Under the pieces are notes generated by a model. It was not told the origin of the DNA and ran no database searches. It saw nothing but the letters and a program-made list of their open reading frames with translations. Below, piece by piece: positions 1-9,877 of a stretch of 15,227 nucleotides of DNA (position 1 is its first letter; each line of letters begins with the position of its first letter). The position numbers and the translations under genes were made by a program. The DNA comes from Calditrichia bacterium (GTDB lineage Bacteria > Calditrichota > Calditrichia > RBG-13-44-9): assembly GCA_026991005.1 (NCBI GenBank), contig JALXCH010000420.1:1-15227 (forward strand), written 5' to 3'.

Positions 1-2
1 TA

Positions 3-1400
<1,398 letters not shown>

Positions 1401-1440
1401 GTCTGTGATCTTTATTAGAAGTACGCAAATATAATATATC

Positions 1441-1472
1441 GGGGAAAAATCTCGATTTTTCCCCTTATTTTT
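1441..1472 (+). terminator. Terminator-like hairpin between atpD and atpC
   Basis: A perfect 10-bp inverted repeat, GGGGAAAAAT (1441-1450) and ATTTTTCCCC (1455-1464), closes a 4-base CTCG loop and is followed by the T-rich run TTATTTTT (1465-1472). This is the layout of an intrinsic terminator. It sits inside the atp operon, 41 bases after the atpD stop and 64 bases before the atpC start. It could therefore be a partial terminator that lowers epsilon relative to beta (three beta per epsilon in F1), or an RNA-end stabiliser. The structure is seen directly; its activity is inferred. Confidence 0.65.
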
Positions 1473-1535
1473 AAATTCACCTCAAGAAAAAAGACTAAAG
1501 TTTCACCTTTAACCATCGATTATAGGTTTATCGTT

Positions 1536-1961
1536 ATGGAAGCGAATGTATTAAATATCGAAATTACCACGCCGGAGAGAAAATGGGTTTTTGATCGGGC
1601 CGTGTCTTGTAGTGCCCCGGGTGTCAAAGGAGGGTTTCAGGTTTTGTATAATCATGCACCTTTACTCAGTCAACTGGAAATTGGGGAAATTAAAATTCAA
1701 TTGGATGATGGAAGTATCTCTTATTTTGCGACCAGTGGTGGATTTCTGGAGGTTTTAAATAATAAAGTGTCGTTGTTGTTGGAAACCTGTGAACGAGCGG
1801 ATGAGATTGACCTGGAGCGGGCGCAGCGTGCTGCGGAGCGCGCACGAGAGCGATTGAAACAACGAGACCCCAATATTGATTTTGCACGGGCTCGAGCGGC
1901 ACTTCAGCGTGCCATAAATCGGATGAAAGTTGCCAATAAAATGGTAAATGTGTCCGGATAA
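1536..1961 (+). CDS. atpC: F1Fo ATP synthase subunit epsilon
   Basis: This is the epsilon subunit of the F1 central stalk. It couples gamma to the c-ring and, through its C-terminal helices, can inhibit ATP hydrolysis. The 141 aa fit the family. Residues 1-85 form the beta-sandwich, with the typical GFQVLYNHAPLLS (33-45) and SGGFLEV (67-73). Residues 86-141 are the two-helix tail, rich in Glu, Arg and Ala (ERADEIDLERAQRAAERA). The ATG at 1536 has only a weak AGG (1524-1526) upstream, 9 bases away. It lies 135 bp after atpD, a loose gap for this operon, and a hairpin stands between them. No convincing promoter of its own was found in 1473-1535. It is the last atp gene here; the next gene has an unrelated envelope role. 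Confidence 0.96.
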   Translation: MEANVLNIEITTPERKWVFDRAVSCSAPGVKGGFQVLYNHAPLLSQLEIGEIKIQLDDGSISYFATSGGFLEVLNNKVSLLLETCERADEIDLERAQRAAERARERLKQRDPNIDFARARAALQRAINRMKVANKMVNVSG

Positions 1962-1962
1962 A

Positions 1963-1995
1963 TTTGCATTGACTATTTTTTTTCGTATATTTTTG
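1963..1995 (+). promoter_or_regulatory. Candidate promoter for the TPR/TolQR gene block
   Basis: Between the atpC stop (1961) and the ATG at 2020 lies TTTG (1963-1966), then 21 bases, then TATTTTTG (1988-1995). This fits the Bacteroidota vegetative pattern TTTG/TTG, about 17-23 bases, TAnnTTTG. The decamer TATATTTTTG (1986-1995) recurs exactly at 12870-12879 before aspS, with a TTG 17 bases upstream of its start in both cases. A sigma70 reading is poor, because TTGACT (1969-1974) lies only 11 bases from TATATT. The region is AT-rich, so chance remains possible. If real, it would start transcription about 20 bases before the first TPR gene. Confidence 0.35.
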
Positions 1996-2019
1996 AAAAC
2001 AAAAATTTTGGTCACGCAC

Positions 2020-4599
2020 ATGAGACGAAATATTATCCTCATTTTAATGGTTCTTTTGCTCTTGCCCGGCATTTTTTCTCAAATACAAGCCCAAACTATG
2101 CCGGTGGATACCACGAAACTCAAGCTGCTTATCCGCTATATGGGAGAATTGGAATTTCAATTGGCACTTCAGAAGTATGTGGAAAACCTGTATGTTGATT
2201 ATGGATTTGAAAATTTACCCCGGGAGAAATTTTTAATTTCTCTAATGCGCCTGGTCAATTTTGAAATAAGAAATCGGGTAAAAGATCCAGAAACCATTCG
2301 GGAAAAATATTTTGATGGTTTGCGACATCAGTTGGAAGAAGTCCGAGCTTTACGTACCAGGCTTCATTCTGCTGGAATTACCGAACTGGATAATTATATT
2401 GATGAACTGGAAGCGCGAATGCTGCTTGCCTTAAAACGGGGTACTGTAGATTACAAGCAGAAAAAATTATTCGATGATGCGCTGCAGGCCCTCTACATTG
2501 CAGAAGAAACCATTAAAATGGGTAAAGCGCCTTCACCTGAAAAGGTTCTTCCGCAAAAAGTGATACCGGAATCTACCGAAAATGTGGAGGACCTCCAGAA
2601 AATTGAAATTGATGTGCCTGTAAATATTTTTGGGTTGTTTGAGGAGTGGAAGAAGACTCAGGAATTTGATTTCAATAAACGATTACTGGAGATTAAAGTT
2701 GTTCGAAGCAAATTATTTAAATCCGGGACGCTGAGTGATATTCAACGTATGTTCGTGAACCAATTGCGTTACGCTTACATTTCTTTCAATAATTACGACT
2801 ACGACCTGGCCGATCGTTTGTTGGAAGACCTTATTCAAACGTATTCCCAGGTTGGAGTAAAAGATTTTGAAGATGTGTACTTTTACTGGGGCGAAAGTAA
2901 TTTTGCCCTGGGACGCTATTTGCGCGCTCAGGAAATTTACCAGAAACTAATTCAGCAATATCCAGGTTCCCAATACCTGGCAAAAGCCTACGGACGATTG
3001 ATTGAAATTGCATATGAACTGAAGCAGCCTCAGAAATTACTGGAATATTTTGCCCATTACCAAAATGTTGCTTCTCCGGCGAATGAAGAATATTTTGACA
3101 TTCAATTTATTGTCGGGCTTACCTTATATAAAAATGGTGATTTCAATCGTGCCCTGGATGTATTGATGGGATTTCCTCAGGATAATCCGTATTATTCGTT
3201 TGCCCAATACCTGATAGGAAGCATTTATGCCGCAGCGCAGAACTACGATATGGCTAAGGATGTTTTCCAGAAGCTGATTGCATCTAAGGATACTCCGGCC
3301 GGGATTTATTCCAGAGCTCTGTATAAATTAGCCCTCATCCATTTTGAGCAGGGTGCATATCTTTCCGCCATTGAAGCGCTTAGTTTTATTCCCGAAAGTT
3401 TTTCTCGCTACGATAAAGTGCTGAATGTGTTGGCCTGGTCTTTTTTCATGTTCGAAAGAGAGCGTACTGATGACCCGACTCGACGAGATTACAGTCAAGC
3501 CAAGTACTATGCGAAAAAATTGCTGGATGAGTATTACGGCTCGGAACATCGAATGGAGATGGAAAGCCTGTTGGCTTATATCGCGCAACAGGAAAATCAT
3601 CCCGATGTTGCAGTCGATTTTTACAAAGATGTTTATCAGTCTAAAGTGAAGAAAAAAGATGTGTTAGATTTCCTGAAAGAGCGAGACCGGATTGATTCGC
3701 TTTATGCCAGAGCAAAATATTTGAAGGAACTGGCTTTGCAACGAAATGATCCGGATGCCTATATTAAGGCATCAGATTTGGTGAGTGAGATTGAGCGGAA
3801 AAAATACGAATTGGAACTGTCAGAAATGAGCCCGGTTGGCTCAGAATTAATGAATACCTTGAACGATTTATTGTACCAGATGAGCGAATTGCGTAAATTG
3901 CGAGCTGAAGCCCAAGCAAAAGGGAATACCCATGCAGTAGCTAAAATCGATAGTATGATGATACGCATTTCTGTTGTTTTGAATTGGTTCCCGGAAAAAT
4001 ATTTACGGCAGGCAAGCGTGTACAATTTATTCGATGCATATCCGGTAACTCGATTGGTTACGGAATACGAATATCGATCCCGGAAATACCAGCGGATGCG
4101 TCAGGAAATTCAGAACGAGATAAATCGCATCGATACTCAGATAGCAACACTTCAGGAAAAGAGTAGAATGGCTCAGGCTCGGGGAGATTACAGAGAAGTG
4201 GTTCGGATTGAACAGGATATTGCTCGTTTACGTGAGATTCGTAAAAAGTATGACCAGACTTATGCTGCAACGTTCCGTCTTTCTACCGGACGTAATTATC
4301 CGGAGTTTGATCAATGGGGCGATTTTGGTGCTTTTGGTATTATTGATGTAAAGTTTGGGCAGCGTGCCCGTCTGGAAAAGCGAATGAAAGAGATCTCCCA
4401 GCTTTATTCGGAGGTAAATAAATTACTTAATAAACGCCGAGAAATAGTTGAAGATAAACTGAGACGAATCGACGAAGAGATTCGTTTTATGACGATGAAA
4501 GCGAGGTTGGAAGAAAGAAAACGCATGCGAGCCGAAAGGGAAAGGGAATTCCGCGAAAATTATTTTGATCAACGAACAAGTGAATTTGAAGAAAAATAA
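2020..4599 (+). CDS. Secreted TPR and coiled-coil protein, 859 aa
   Basis: I recognise the architecture but no named family. The reading frame opens at 1948 inside atpC, but the ATG at 2020 is preferred because it gives a classical signal peptide: MRRN, a hydrophobic stretch of about 15 residues, then IQA^QT with cleavage near residue 24. The mature protein is probably periplasmic or attached to the outer membrane. Residues 40-190 are helical and charged. About 245-460 carry degenerate TPR units (for example LGRYLRAQEIYQKLIQQYPG at 297-316 and AQNYDMAKDVFQKLIASKD at 406-424). From about 690 to the end the protein is strongly charged and rich in Glu, Arg and Lys, consistent with long coiled coil. 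No enzyme motif is visible. There is no clear Shine-Dalgarno sequence. The next TPR gene starts 15 bases after this stop, so the two are surely cotranscribed. TPR arrays are protein-binding scaffolds; a scaffold role beside the TolQR-type motor downstream is inferred. Confidence 0.85.
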   Translation: MRRNIILILMVLLLLPGIFSQIQAQTMPVDTTKLKLLIRYMGELEFQLALQKYVENLYVDYGFENLPREKFLISLMRLVNFEIRNRVKDPETIREKYFDGLRHQLEEVRALRTRLHSAGITELDNYIDELEARMLLALKRGTVDYKQKKLFDDALQALYIAEETIKMGKAPSPEKVLPQKVIPESTENVEDLQKIEIDVPVNIFGLFEEWKKTQEFDFNKRLLEIKVVRSKLFKSGTLSDIQRMFVNQLRYAYISFNNYDYDLADRLLEDLIQTYSQVGVKDFEDVYFYWGESNFALGRYLRAQEIYQKLIQQYPGSQYLAKAYGRLIEIAYELKQPQKLLEYFAHYQNVASPANEEYFDIQFIVGLTLYKNGDFNRALDVLMGFPQDNPYYSFAQYLIGSIYAAAQNYDMAKDVFQKLIASKDTPAGIYSRALYKLALIHFEQGAYLSAIEALSFIPESFSRYDKVLNVLAWSFFMFERERTDDPTRRDYSQAKYYAKKLLDEYYGSEHRMEMESLLAYIAQQENHPDVAVDFYKDVYQSKVKKKDVLDFLKERDRIDSLYARAKYLKELALQRNDPDAYIKASDLVSEIERKKYELELSEMSPVGSELMNTLNDLLYQMSELRKLRAEAQAKGNTHAVAKIDSMMIRISVVLNWFPEKYLRQASVYNLFDAYPVTRLVTEYEYRSRKYQRMRQEIQNEINRIDTQIATLQEKSRMAQARGDYREVVRIEQDIARLREIRKKYDQTYAATFRLSTGRNYPEFDQWGDFGAFGIIDVKFGQRARLEKRMKEISQLYSEVNKLLNKRREIVEDKLRRIDEEIRFMTMKARLEERKRMRAEREREFRENYFDQRTSEFEEK

Positions 4600-4614
4600 G
4601 AACCAATATATGAA

Positions 4615-7600
4615 ATGGTGTATAAAATGAGAATGGTTCACAAAAAAATATTTCTGAATCTATCTTTTATTTTTCTTTTAGGGATGTTCCTTTTTCCTTT
4701 ATCCTCCCGAGCACAGGAGCAGGAAATTACCGTTAGCGATTCTTTGCTGGAAAAGTTTTCCATCGAGGAATTGGTTAAATTGAAAAAGATGCTGGAGCAG
4801 GAAAAACAGCGTATCCTGCAAAAACGGGAGCTAGATCTGGAACGGGGTATTAAAATTGGTAAAGATTTTTTAAATCAATCCCGGGAAGAAAATGAAAAAC
4901 AGGATTACATTCTGATTCGCGTTGCAGAATATTATATAGATGAAGCAGATGCTGCTTATGATCGTGCCGTCGAGGAATATAATCGGAAATACGATGAATA
5001 CGAGCAGCAACAAAAATTGTATGAAGAAGGCAAGTTGAAGGTTGAACCACAGCCACCTACTTTCCCGCAGAAAGATTATTCTAAGGCTATCGCGATATAT
5101 GATCTAATTCTGGCTAATTTCCCGGAATCTGAAATGGCGGATGACGCCCTCTACAACAAAGCGTTTTTATTAAAGCAGATGGGAGAAGAGAAAGCAGCGC
5201 AAAAGGTTTTTCTGGAACTGCTGGATAAATATCCAGATAGTAAATACGCTCCTGAAGCATATATGCAGTTGGCTGAATATTATTTTCAGGCCCGATTAGG
5301 GCAAAATCGCGAAGAAACTATTCGCAATTTGCATAAAGCGGCTCAGTTGTACAAAAATGTTCTGCAATATAAAGATTCTCCTCGTTATGATGAAGCTCTG
5401 TACAAATTGGGATGGACCTATTATCGATTAGCAGCGGATAATCCGCAATATTACCGGGATGCCATTACTTATTTTACTATGGTAATACAGGACATTGAAC
5501 GATTAAAGGATCTGGATCCGGAGGGGAAATATGTCCGCTCCAATATTGAACCAGAAGCCATTCAATATCTAGCGGCTTCTTTTGTGGATACCAGTTACAA
5601 TAAAGAGGGAGTTATAAAGGCGAAGAGATTTATTGAACGATTGGGAAAACCCAAATGGGGAGTGGATGTTTTTGCTCGCATGGGGGATCTCTATGCCCGG
5701 ATTGTGGATTATTCTAACAGCATTTTAGCTTACCAGACGTTATTAGAGATTTATCCGGATTATGCTTATGCTCCTGTTATTCGGAAAAAGATAGCGGATG
5801 TGTATTTGGAAGCCAACCAGCCAGAGAAAGCTTTTGAAGAACGGCAAAAACTGTTCGAAAGTTATAATCCAAATACCGAGTGGTACGCTCGGATGGAAGA
5901 AAGCGATCGTGCGGATCGCATTGCGGTACTGGATACAGCACTTACTCTAAGCGAAGAAGCATTACGGGCTAATATTATTTATCAGCTTGCCACTGCTCAG
6001 AAAATGGAGCATACCGGTCAGGATACAACTTCGGCGTATAATAAATTTGTAGATTTATGTAAACTGTATCTGGAAACATTCCCTACTCATGAAAATGCTT
6101 ATGAAATTAACTGGTCCATGGCTTTTGTCCTGGATACTAAGCTTCACCGTTACAAAGAAGCGTTTGAAGAATACTTACGGGTAAGTAACGATTATCTGGA
6201 AGATACTCATCGGGAAGACGCAGCAAACAATGCTATTGCAGTAGCTCAGACGCTGGTAGAGTTAAAGCGTAGTTCCATGGATACTACCCAGATTGCTGGG
6301 GTTGATATGGCTCAAATGACCGCGCAAGAGCTGACAGAAGAAGAAAAAATGCTGGCCGAGGCTCTGGATAATTACATTAAATTATTCCCCAATAGCGAGA
6401 AAACGGCTTCTTATTTAGCCAGTGCCGGAGCATTGTACTACCAGCACCGTCAGTTTGATCTGGCACGAAAGTACTACAAAACTATGGTAAGTCGTTTTCC
6501 GGAAGCCCAGCAAAAGAATATTGGGCTTATTTCTTTGATGAATAGTTATTTCTTCCTGGGTAAATATCAGGATGCTGAATTTGTGGCTAAAAAGATTCTG
6601 GAGAGCGAAGGGGTGCCTGAGGATCAGAAAGAAGTGGCACGGAAACGAATTGGAGAATCCATTTATAAGAATGCTGAACGTCTGGAACAAGAGGAAAAAT
6701 ATGTGGAGGCAGCCAAAGAATATTATCGGGTTTACACGGATGCCCGATATTATTCTGAAATTGTAGATTTAGCATTATTTAATAGTGGTAGAAATTACGA
6801 AAGAGCAGGAGAGTGGCAGAAGGCTATTGCAGTTTTCGACACACTGGTGGTTAATTTTCCTGAATCAAAATATCGTTTAATTGCTCTGGGACACATTGCT
6901 GATGACTACAAACAGATGGAAGATTATGCAAATGTGGCTGCCACGTATGAACGGATTTACAAATTGTATCCTCAGAATAAGGATGCAGAAGTGGCTCTTT
7001 ATAATGCCAGCCTATTTTACGCCAAAGCCAAGGATTGGAATAATGCTATTCGTATTAATGAGCTTTATATTGCCAATTATCCCAATAGCAACGATGCAAA
7101 AGATTTGTTGTTTGAAAATGCGCGATACTATTTAAAATTAGGCGATCTGGCTGCAGCCAATAAAATTTATGATGAATTTGCTAAGCGATATCCTAACGAT
7201 AGCCGCAGTGTGGAAGCATTTTATCGCAGGGGAGAATATTATTTTGAAAACGGGCAATATGATTTAGCGCGGCAGGAATTTCAGAAAGCTATTGCAAAAA
7301 GCAACGAATATGCACGTACAGGACGTGACCCCAATTTGTATTTTGCTTCCGAGGCCTATTATAAATTGGGAGAAATTGAATACCAGGAATACAAAGCAAT
7401 AACTCTGGGATATCCGGAAGCAAATTTCCGGCAACAAGTGCAACTGAAGAAAGAAAAATTAAAAGCGGTAATTGATGCTTTTACCAAAGTAATTCAGATG
7501 GGATCGCTTCGTGGTTTCGAGGCAATGTACAAAATTGCTGAAGCTTATGAAGATTTTGCAGATGCCATTGTAAATCAGGAGTTACCACCTAATTTAACTC

Positions 7601-9483
7601 CCGAGCAGGAACTGGTAGAACGCGATCGAATTTTCAAAGCATCTGTTCCAGCCTACGAGCGAGCGGTTGAAGAGTATAAAAATGTGATAAAGAACATTCC
7701 CATTTATGCAGAAAAGTTGGAAATTTCCTTGTTCGATACCACTGAATCTGTAATTGAGCCGGATTCGACTGCTCAAGCGCCAGAAGATAGTCTGGCGAAT
7801 TTGAAAAAGGAAATGGTGATTGATAGTACCCGGGAGGTGGCTCTTAAATGGTATCATCAAGCGCAGGAGAAAGTTTCTTCCATCCTTTACGGAGTGGCGA
7901 AACGTTCGGAACAATTCATCGATGCTTATTTGCGTCAAACCCCTCCGGGCGAAGATATGGTTTATCTTTCCTGGAAAAAAGTATTGTTGCAAAAAGCGGT
8001 GGCACCTGCTATTCGGGTAACTATTGAAGCCCATTTGAAAAATATTAAAATTTCGAATGAATTGGGTCTAAAAAACAAATATGTGGAAGAATCTAAGCGT
8101 AAAATTTTATTGGTTAGTAAATTACTGGCTGATGAATATGGTAAACTGGTATTTAAAGCAGCAGATTTATACGAAACCCAGATTCCTGTTTTAATAGACT
8201 TAGTAGAGGGCGGGGAGTCGGCGACTACTCCGGATGGAATGAATTCCATGGATTATAACGATCAGATGATGAGTATTATTGATTACATGAATGAATTCAT
8301 GATGCGCGCTATTCATCAATATGAACAGACATTAAAATTTGCGCAAGAGAATAACATTGAAAATGATGCAGTGCTTACTACGGAGGACCATTTATTTAAT
8401 CGTTCATACGAAGGTGCGATGAGAATGCTTGATCTTGCAAGTATCGCTGAGGAAAAGCGAGACTATTTCAATGCTTTATCGGATTCCACTGGCCTTCAGA
8501 AATATCAGTTGGGTGTCGTGTATTTTGACGACCAGCGTTCCAGTTTGCGAGATTATGCCAAGCAGGCGCTGGAAAACAGTTATCAAATTAGCAAAGATTT
8601 TCATATCGATAAAAATGTGTGGGTTACTTTGATTCTGGCGAAACTGGTTGAATTAGATCCCGCTAAATATATAGGAGATCTTCCTCGAGAAAAATTTATT
8701 GTACAATCCGATACTACCTGGCTGGCTTCTACTGAATACGATATGAATTGGCTGGAAGTAAACTTTGACGATTCCGGTTGGAAAAATGCAGTAGAGGTTC
8801 TGTTACCTCCAGATCTGTATTTTGCTTTGTTCGATTCTCTGGGGGTGAATCCTCCTTCTATCTGGGTATGGCAACCCCAAAAACAACCTTCGGTTGTAGC
8901 GCCAATAGATACTTCTAAGGGGATGGATACCACTGGTACGGATAGTGTGGCAATGGATACTACCGGTGCAGACACCACCCAACCTGCAAGAACGTTAGAG
9001 TTAATGGATAAAGAACCTGTCGATGTTACTCAAACGGCGGAAACAACAGATACGGTTCAAATTGCTCAGGTAGACTCTCTGGAGCCTGATACGCTCACTG
9101 CCTATTTCCGGAAACACTTTAATTTACGTAATCAGGTGATAAAGGGTTGGGCTCTCATTACCGCGGATGACGAGTATCATATTTATTTAAATGGAGAGTA
9201 CATCAAAGGAGATGAAACTGCGTTGTTTGAAAGTGTAGATAGTATCTCCTATATTGAAATCGGTGATTTCTTGCATAGGGGTGAGAATGTTGTGGCTGTT
9301 GAAGTGACCGATTTCGATGGACCTCCCCGTTATGGATTCCGTTTTTACATGAAATTGGAGTTACTCCCGGTAGAAGTGACTTCTGCGGCTGAGAAAATTC
9401 GCCGTGCGGCGGCCGAGAATATAGATGAGCAGGAATTGATGCGTACGGTGTTATTAAATAAAAATAGAATTATAGCCCATTAA
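4615..9483 (+). CDS. Giant secreted TPR protein with C-terminal beta-sandwich, 1622 aa
   Basis: This is a very large exported scaffold protein of unnamed family. The start is uncertain: ATGs at 4615, 4627 and 4633 all leave a working signal peptide (hydrophobic core about 11-30, cleavage near SRA^QEQ at 33) and none has a clear Shine-Dalgarno sequence. A charged coiled coil (about 44-80) is followed by TPR units from about 154 to 920. The clearest block (718-895) has exact 37-codon phasing: NFPES at 747, LYPQN at 784, NYPNS at 821 and RYPND at 858. A helical region without obvious TPRs follows, with a Ser/Asp/Thr-rich loop at about 1036-1070. Residues about 1368-1590 look like a galactose-binding-like beta-sandwich of the type found beside rhamnosidase modules: FDDSGW, SIWVW, YFRKHF, ITADDEYHIYLNGEYI. 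It is split by an Asp/Thr-rich insert. No glycosidase catalytic module is present. It sits between the first TPR gene and the motor genes and probably contacts the envelope or a glycan; that role is inferred. Confidence 0.87.
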   Translation: MVYKMRMVHKKIFLNLSFIFLLGMFLFPLSSRAQEQEITVSDSLLEKFSIEELVKLKKMLEQEKQRILQKRELDLERGIKIGKDFLNQSREENEKQDYILIRVAEYYIDEADAAYDRAVEEYNRKYDEYEQQQKLYEEGKLKVEPQPPTFPQKDYSKAIAIYDLILANFPESEMADDALYNKAFLLKQMGEEKAAQKVFLELLDKYPDSKYAPEAYMQLAEYYFQARLGQNREETIRNLHKAAQLYKNVLQYKDSPRYDEALYKLGWTYYRLAADNPQYYRDAITYFTMVIQDIERLKDLDPEGKYVRSNIEPEAIQYLAASFVDTSYNKEGVIKAKRFIERLGKPKWGVDVFARMGDLYARIVDYSNSILAYQTLLEIYPDYAYAPVIRKKIADVYLEANQPEKAFEERQKLFESYNPNTEWYARMEESDRADRIAVLDTALTLSEEALRANIIYQLATAQKMEHTGQDTTSAYNKFVDLCKLYLETFPTHENAYEINWSMAFVLDTKLHRYKEAFEEYLRVSNDYLEDTHREDAANNAIAVAQTLVELKRSSMDTTQIAGVDMAQMTAQELTEEEKMLAEALDNYIKLFPNSEKTASYLASAGALYYQHRQFDLARKYYKTMVSRFPEAQQKNIGLISLMNSYFFLGKYQDAEFVAKKILESEGVPEDQKEVARKRIGESIYKNAERLEQEEKYVEAAKEYYRVYTDARYYSEIVDLALFNSGRNYERAGEWQKAIAVFDTLVVNFPESKYRLIALGHIADDYKQMEDYANVAATYERIYKLYPQNKDAEVALYNASLFYAKAKDWNNAIRINELYIANYPNSNDAKDLLFENARYYLKLGDLAAANKIYDEFAKRYPNDSRSVEAFYRRGEYYFENGQYDLARQEFQKAIAKSNEYARTGRDPNLYFASEAYYKLGEIEYQEYKAITLGYPEANFRQQVQLKKEKLKAVIDAFTKVIQMGSLRGFEAMYKIAEAYEDFADAIVNQELPPNLTPEQELVERDRIFKASVPAYERAVEEYKNVIKNIPIYAEKLEISLFDTTESVIEPDSTAQAPEDSLANLKKEMVIDSTREVALKWYHQAQEKVSSILYGVAKRSEQFIDAYLRQTPPGEDMVYLSWKKVLLQKAVAPAIRVTIEAHLKNIKISNELGLKNKYVEESKRKILLVSKLLADEYGKLVFKAADLYETQIPVLIDLVEGGESATTPDGMNSMDYNDQMMSIIDYMNEFMMRAIHQYEQTLKFAQENNIENDAVLTTEDHLFNRSYEGAMRMLDLASIAEEKRDYFNALSDSTGLQKYQLGVVYFDDQRSSLRDYAKQALENSYQISKDFHIDKNVWVTLILAKLVELDPAKYIGDLPREKFIVQSDTTWLASTEYDMNWLEVNFDDSGWKNAVEVLLPPDLYFALFDSLGVNPPSIWVWQPQKQPSVVAPIDTSKGMDTTGTDSVAMDTTGADTTQPARTLELMDKEPVDVTQTAETTDTVQIAQVDSLEPDTLTAYFRKHFNLRNQVIKGWALITADDEYHIYLNGEYIKGDETALFESVDSISYIEIGDFLHRGENVVAVEVTDFDGPPRYGFRFYMKLELLPVEVTSAAEKIRRAAAENIDEQELMRTVLLNKNRIIAH
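8881..9099 (+). other. Asp/Thr-rich low-complexity insert within the TPR protein
   Basis: Residues 1423-1495 of the 1622-aa protein are low complexity and acidic, with repeated MDTTG units (MDTTGTD, then MDTTGAD) and many Asp, Thr, Ser, Val and Gln residues. They separate two conserved parts of one beta-sandwich: SIWVWQPQ ends just before and AYFRKHF begins just after. In related domains I would expect these strands to be close in sequence. The segment is likely a disordered surface loop, possibly metal-binding or glycosylated. Only its composition is seen; function is unknown. Confidence 0.6.
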
Positions 9484-9496
9484 ACGAGGCAGAGTT

Positions 9497-9829
9497 ATGA
9501 AGTGGTTATTCTTTTTAATAGTAATGCTTTTTTGGGAGTCAGTCCTTGCCCAGCCTCAAACTAATAATCAGAGGCAAAACCAGGGACAAACTCCGGCTGT
9601 TATCGACCTGACCGAACGTGCAATCACAATATCGGCGCGGATGGAGCTCCCTAGGGTAAAGATGTTTAGCCGTCGGCTTAAGCCGGATTTTAAAGAAATT
9701 ACGATGGAAAAATCGTTTGTAAACGAACTTTCGACCCAGGCCGAAGAAATTCAGTTTCGTCCTATTACCAGTGGTAAGGTAAAACCAATTAAAAATCTAG
9801 AAGCATTATTAAATAAAAAAAGGTTTTAG
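9497..9829 (+). CDS. Small secreted hypothetical protein, 110 aa
   Basis: This short protein is not from a family I recognise. The start is supported by GAGG (9486-9489) 7 bases before the ATG. The first 18 residues form a signal peptide (hydrophobic core LFFLIVMLF, cleavage VLA^QPQ). An Asn/Gln-rich linker (about 19-33) leads to a basic segment from about 36 to 110, with ITISARMELPRVKMFSRRLK and a C-terminal LEALLNKKRF. There is no lipobox, so it should be soluble in the periplasm. It lies 13 bp after the giant TPR gene and 48 bp before the TolQ-like gene, which suggests an accessory subunit of the same machine. The role is inferred from position alone. The signal peptide, ribosome site and tight packing argue that it is a real gene. 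Confidence 0.75.
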   Translation: MKWLFFLIVMLFWESVLAQPQTNNQRQNQGQTPAVIDLTERAITISARMELPRVKMFSRRLKPDFKEITMEKSFVNELSTQAEEIQFRPITSGKVKPIKNLEALLNKKRF

Positions 9830-9862
9830 CAAGTAATTTTCAGACGATAATTATACAAACTT

Positions 9863-9870
9863 AAGGAGGA
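9863..9870 (+). promoter_or_regulatory. Strong Shine-Dalgarno site of the TolQ-like gene
   Basis: AAGGAGGA lies 7 bases before the ATG at 9878, a near-perfect match to the 16S anti-Shine-Dalgarno sequence. It contrasts with the two TPR genes upstream, which have no recognisable site, and could raise synthesis of the motor subunits relative to the large scaffold proteins on one transcript. Confidence 0.85.
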
Positions 9871-9877
9871 ATTTTCT

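Noticed and set aside
1430..1435. Perfect TATAAT just after atpD as a promoter for atpC
   Set aside because: There is no TTGACA-like element 16-18 bases upstream, and the transcript would run straight into the terminator-like hairpin at 1441-1472.
1948..2019. In-frame ATG at 1948 as the start of the first TPR protein
   Set aside because: It would overlap atpC and bury the signal peptide behind 24 extra residues. The ATG at 2020 gives a standard signal peptide.
4610..4630. Six-codon ORF (ATG at 4610, TGA at 4628-4630) overlapping a candidate start of the giant TPR gene
   Set aside because: It has no ribosome site and is too short to judge. ATGA overlaps of this kind arise often by chance.
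6766..7296. Regular 111-bp spacing as a DNA-level tandem repeat or CRISPR-like array
   Set aside because: Only the protein loop motifs are periodic. The DNA units are diverged and there are no identical repeats.
7594..8034. Minus-strand 146-codon open frame inside the giant TPR gene
   Set aside because: It is a shadow of a well-supported coding frame, with no promoter, ribosome site or recognisable domain.
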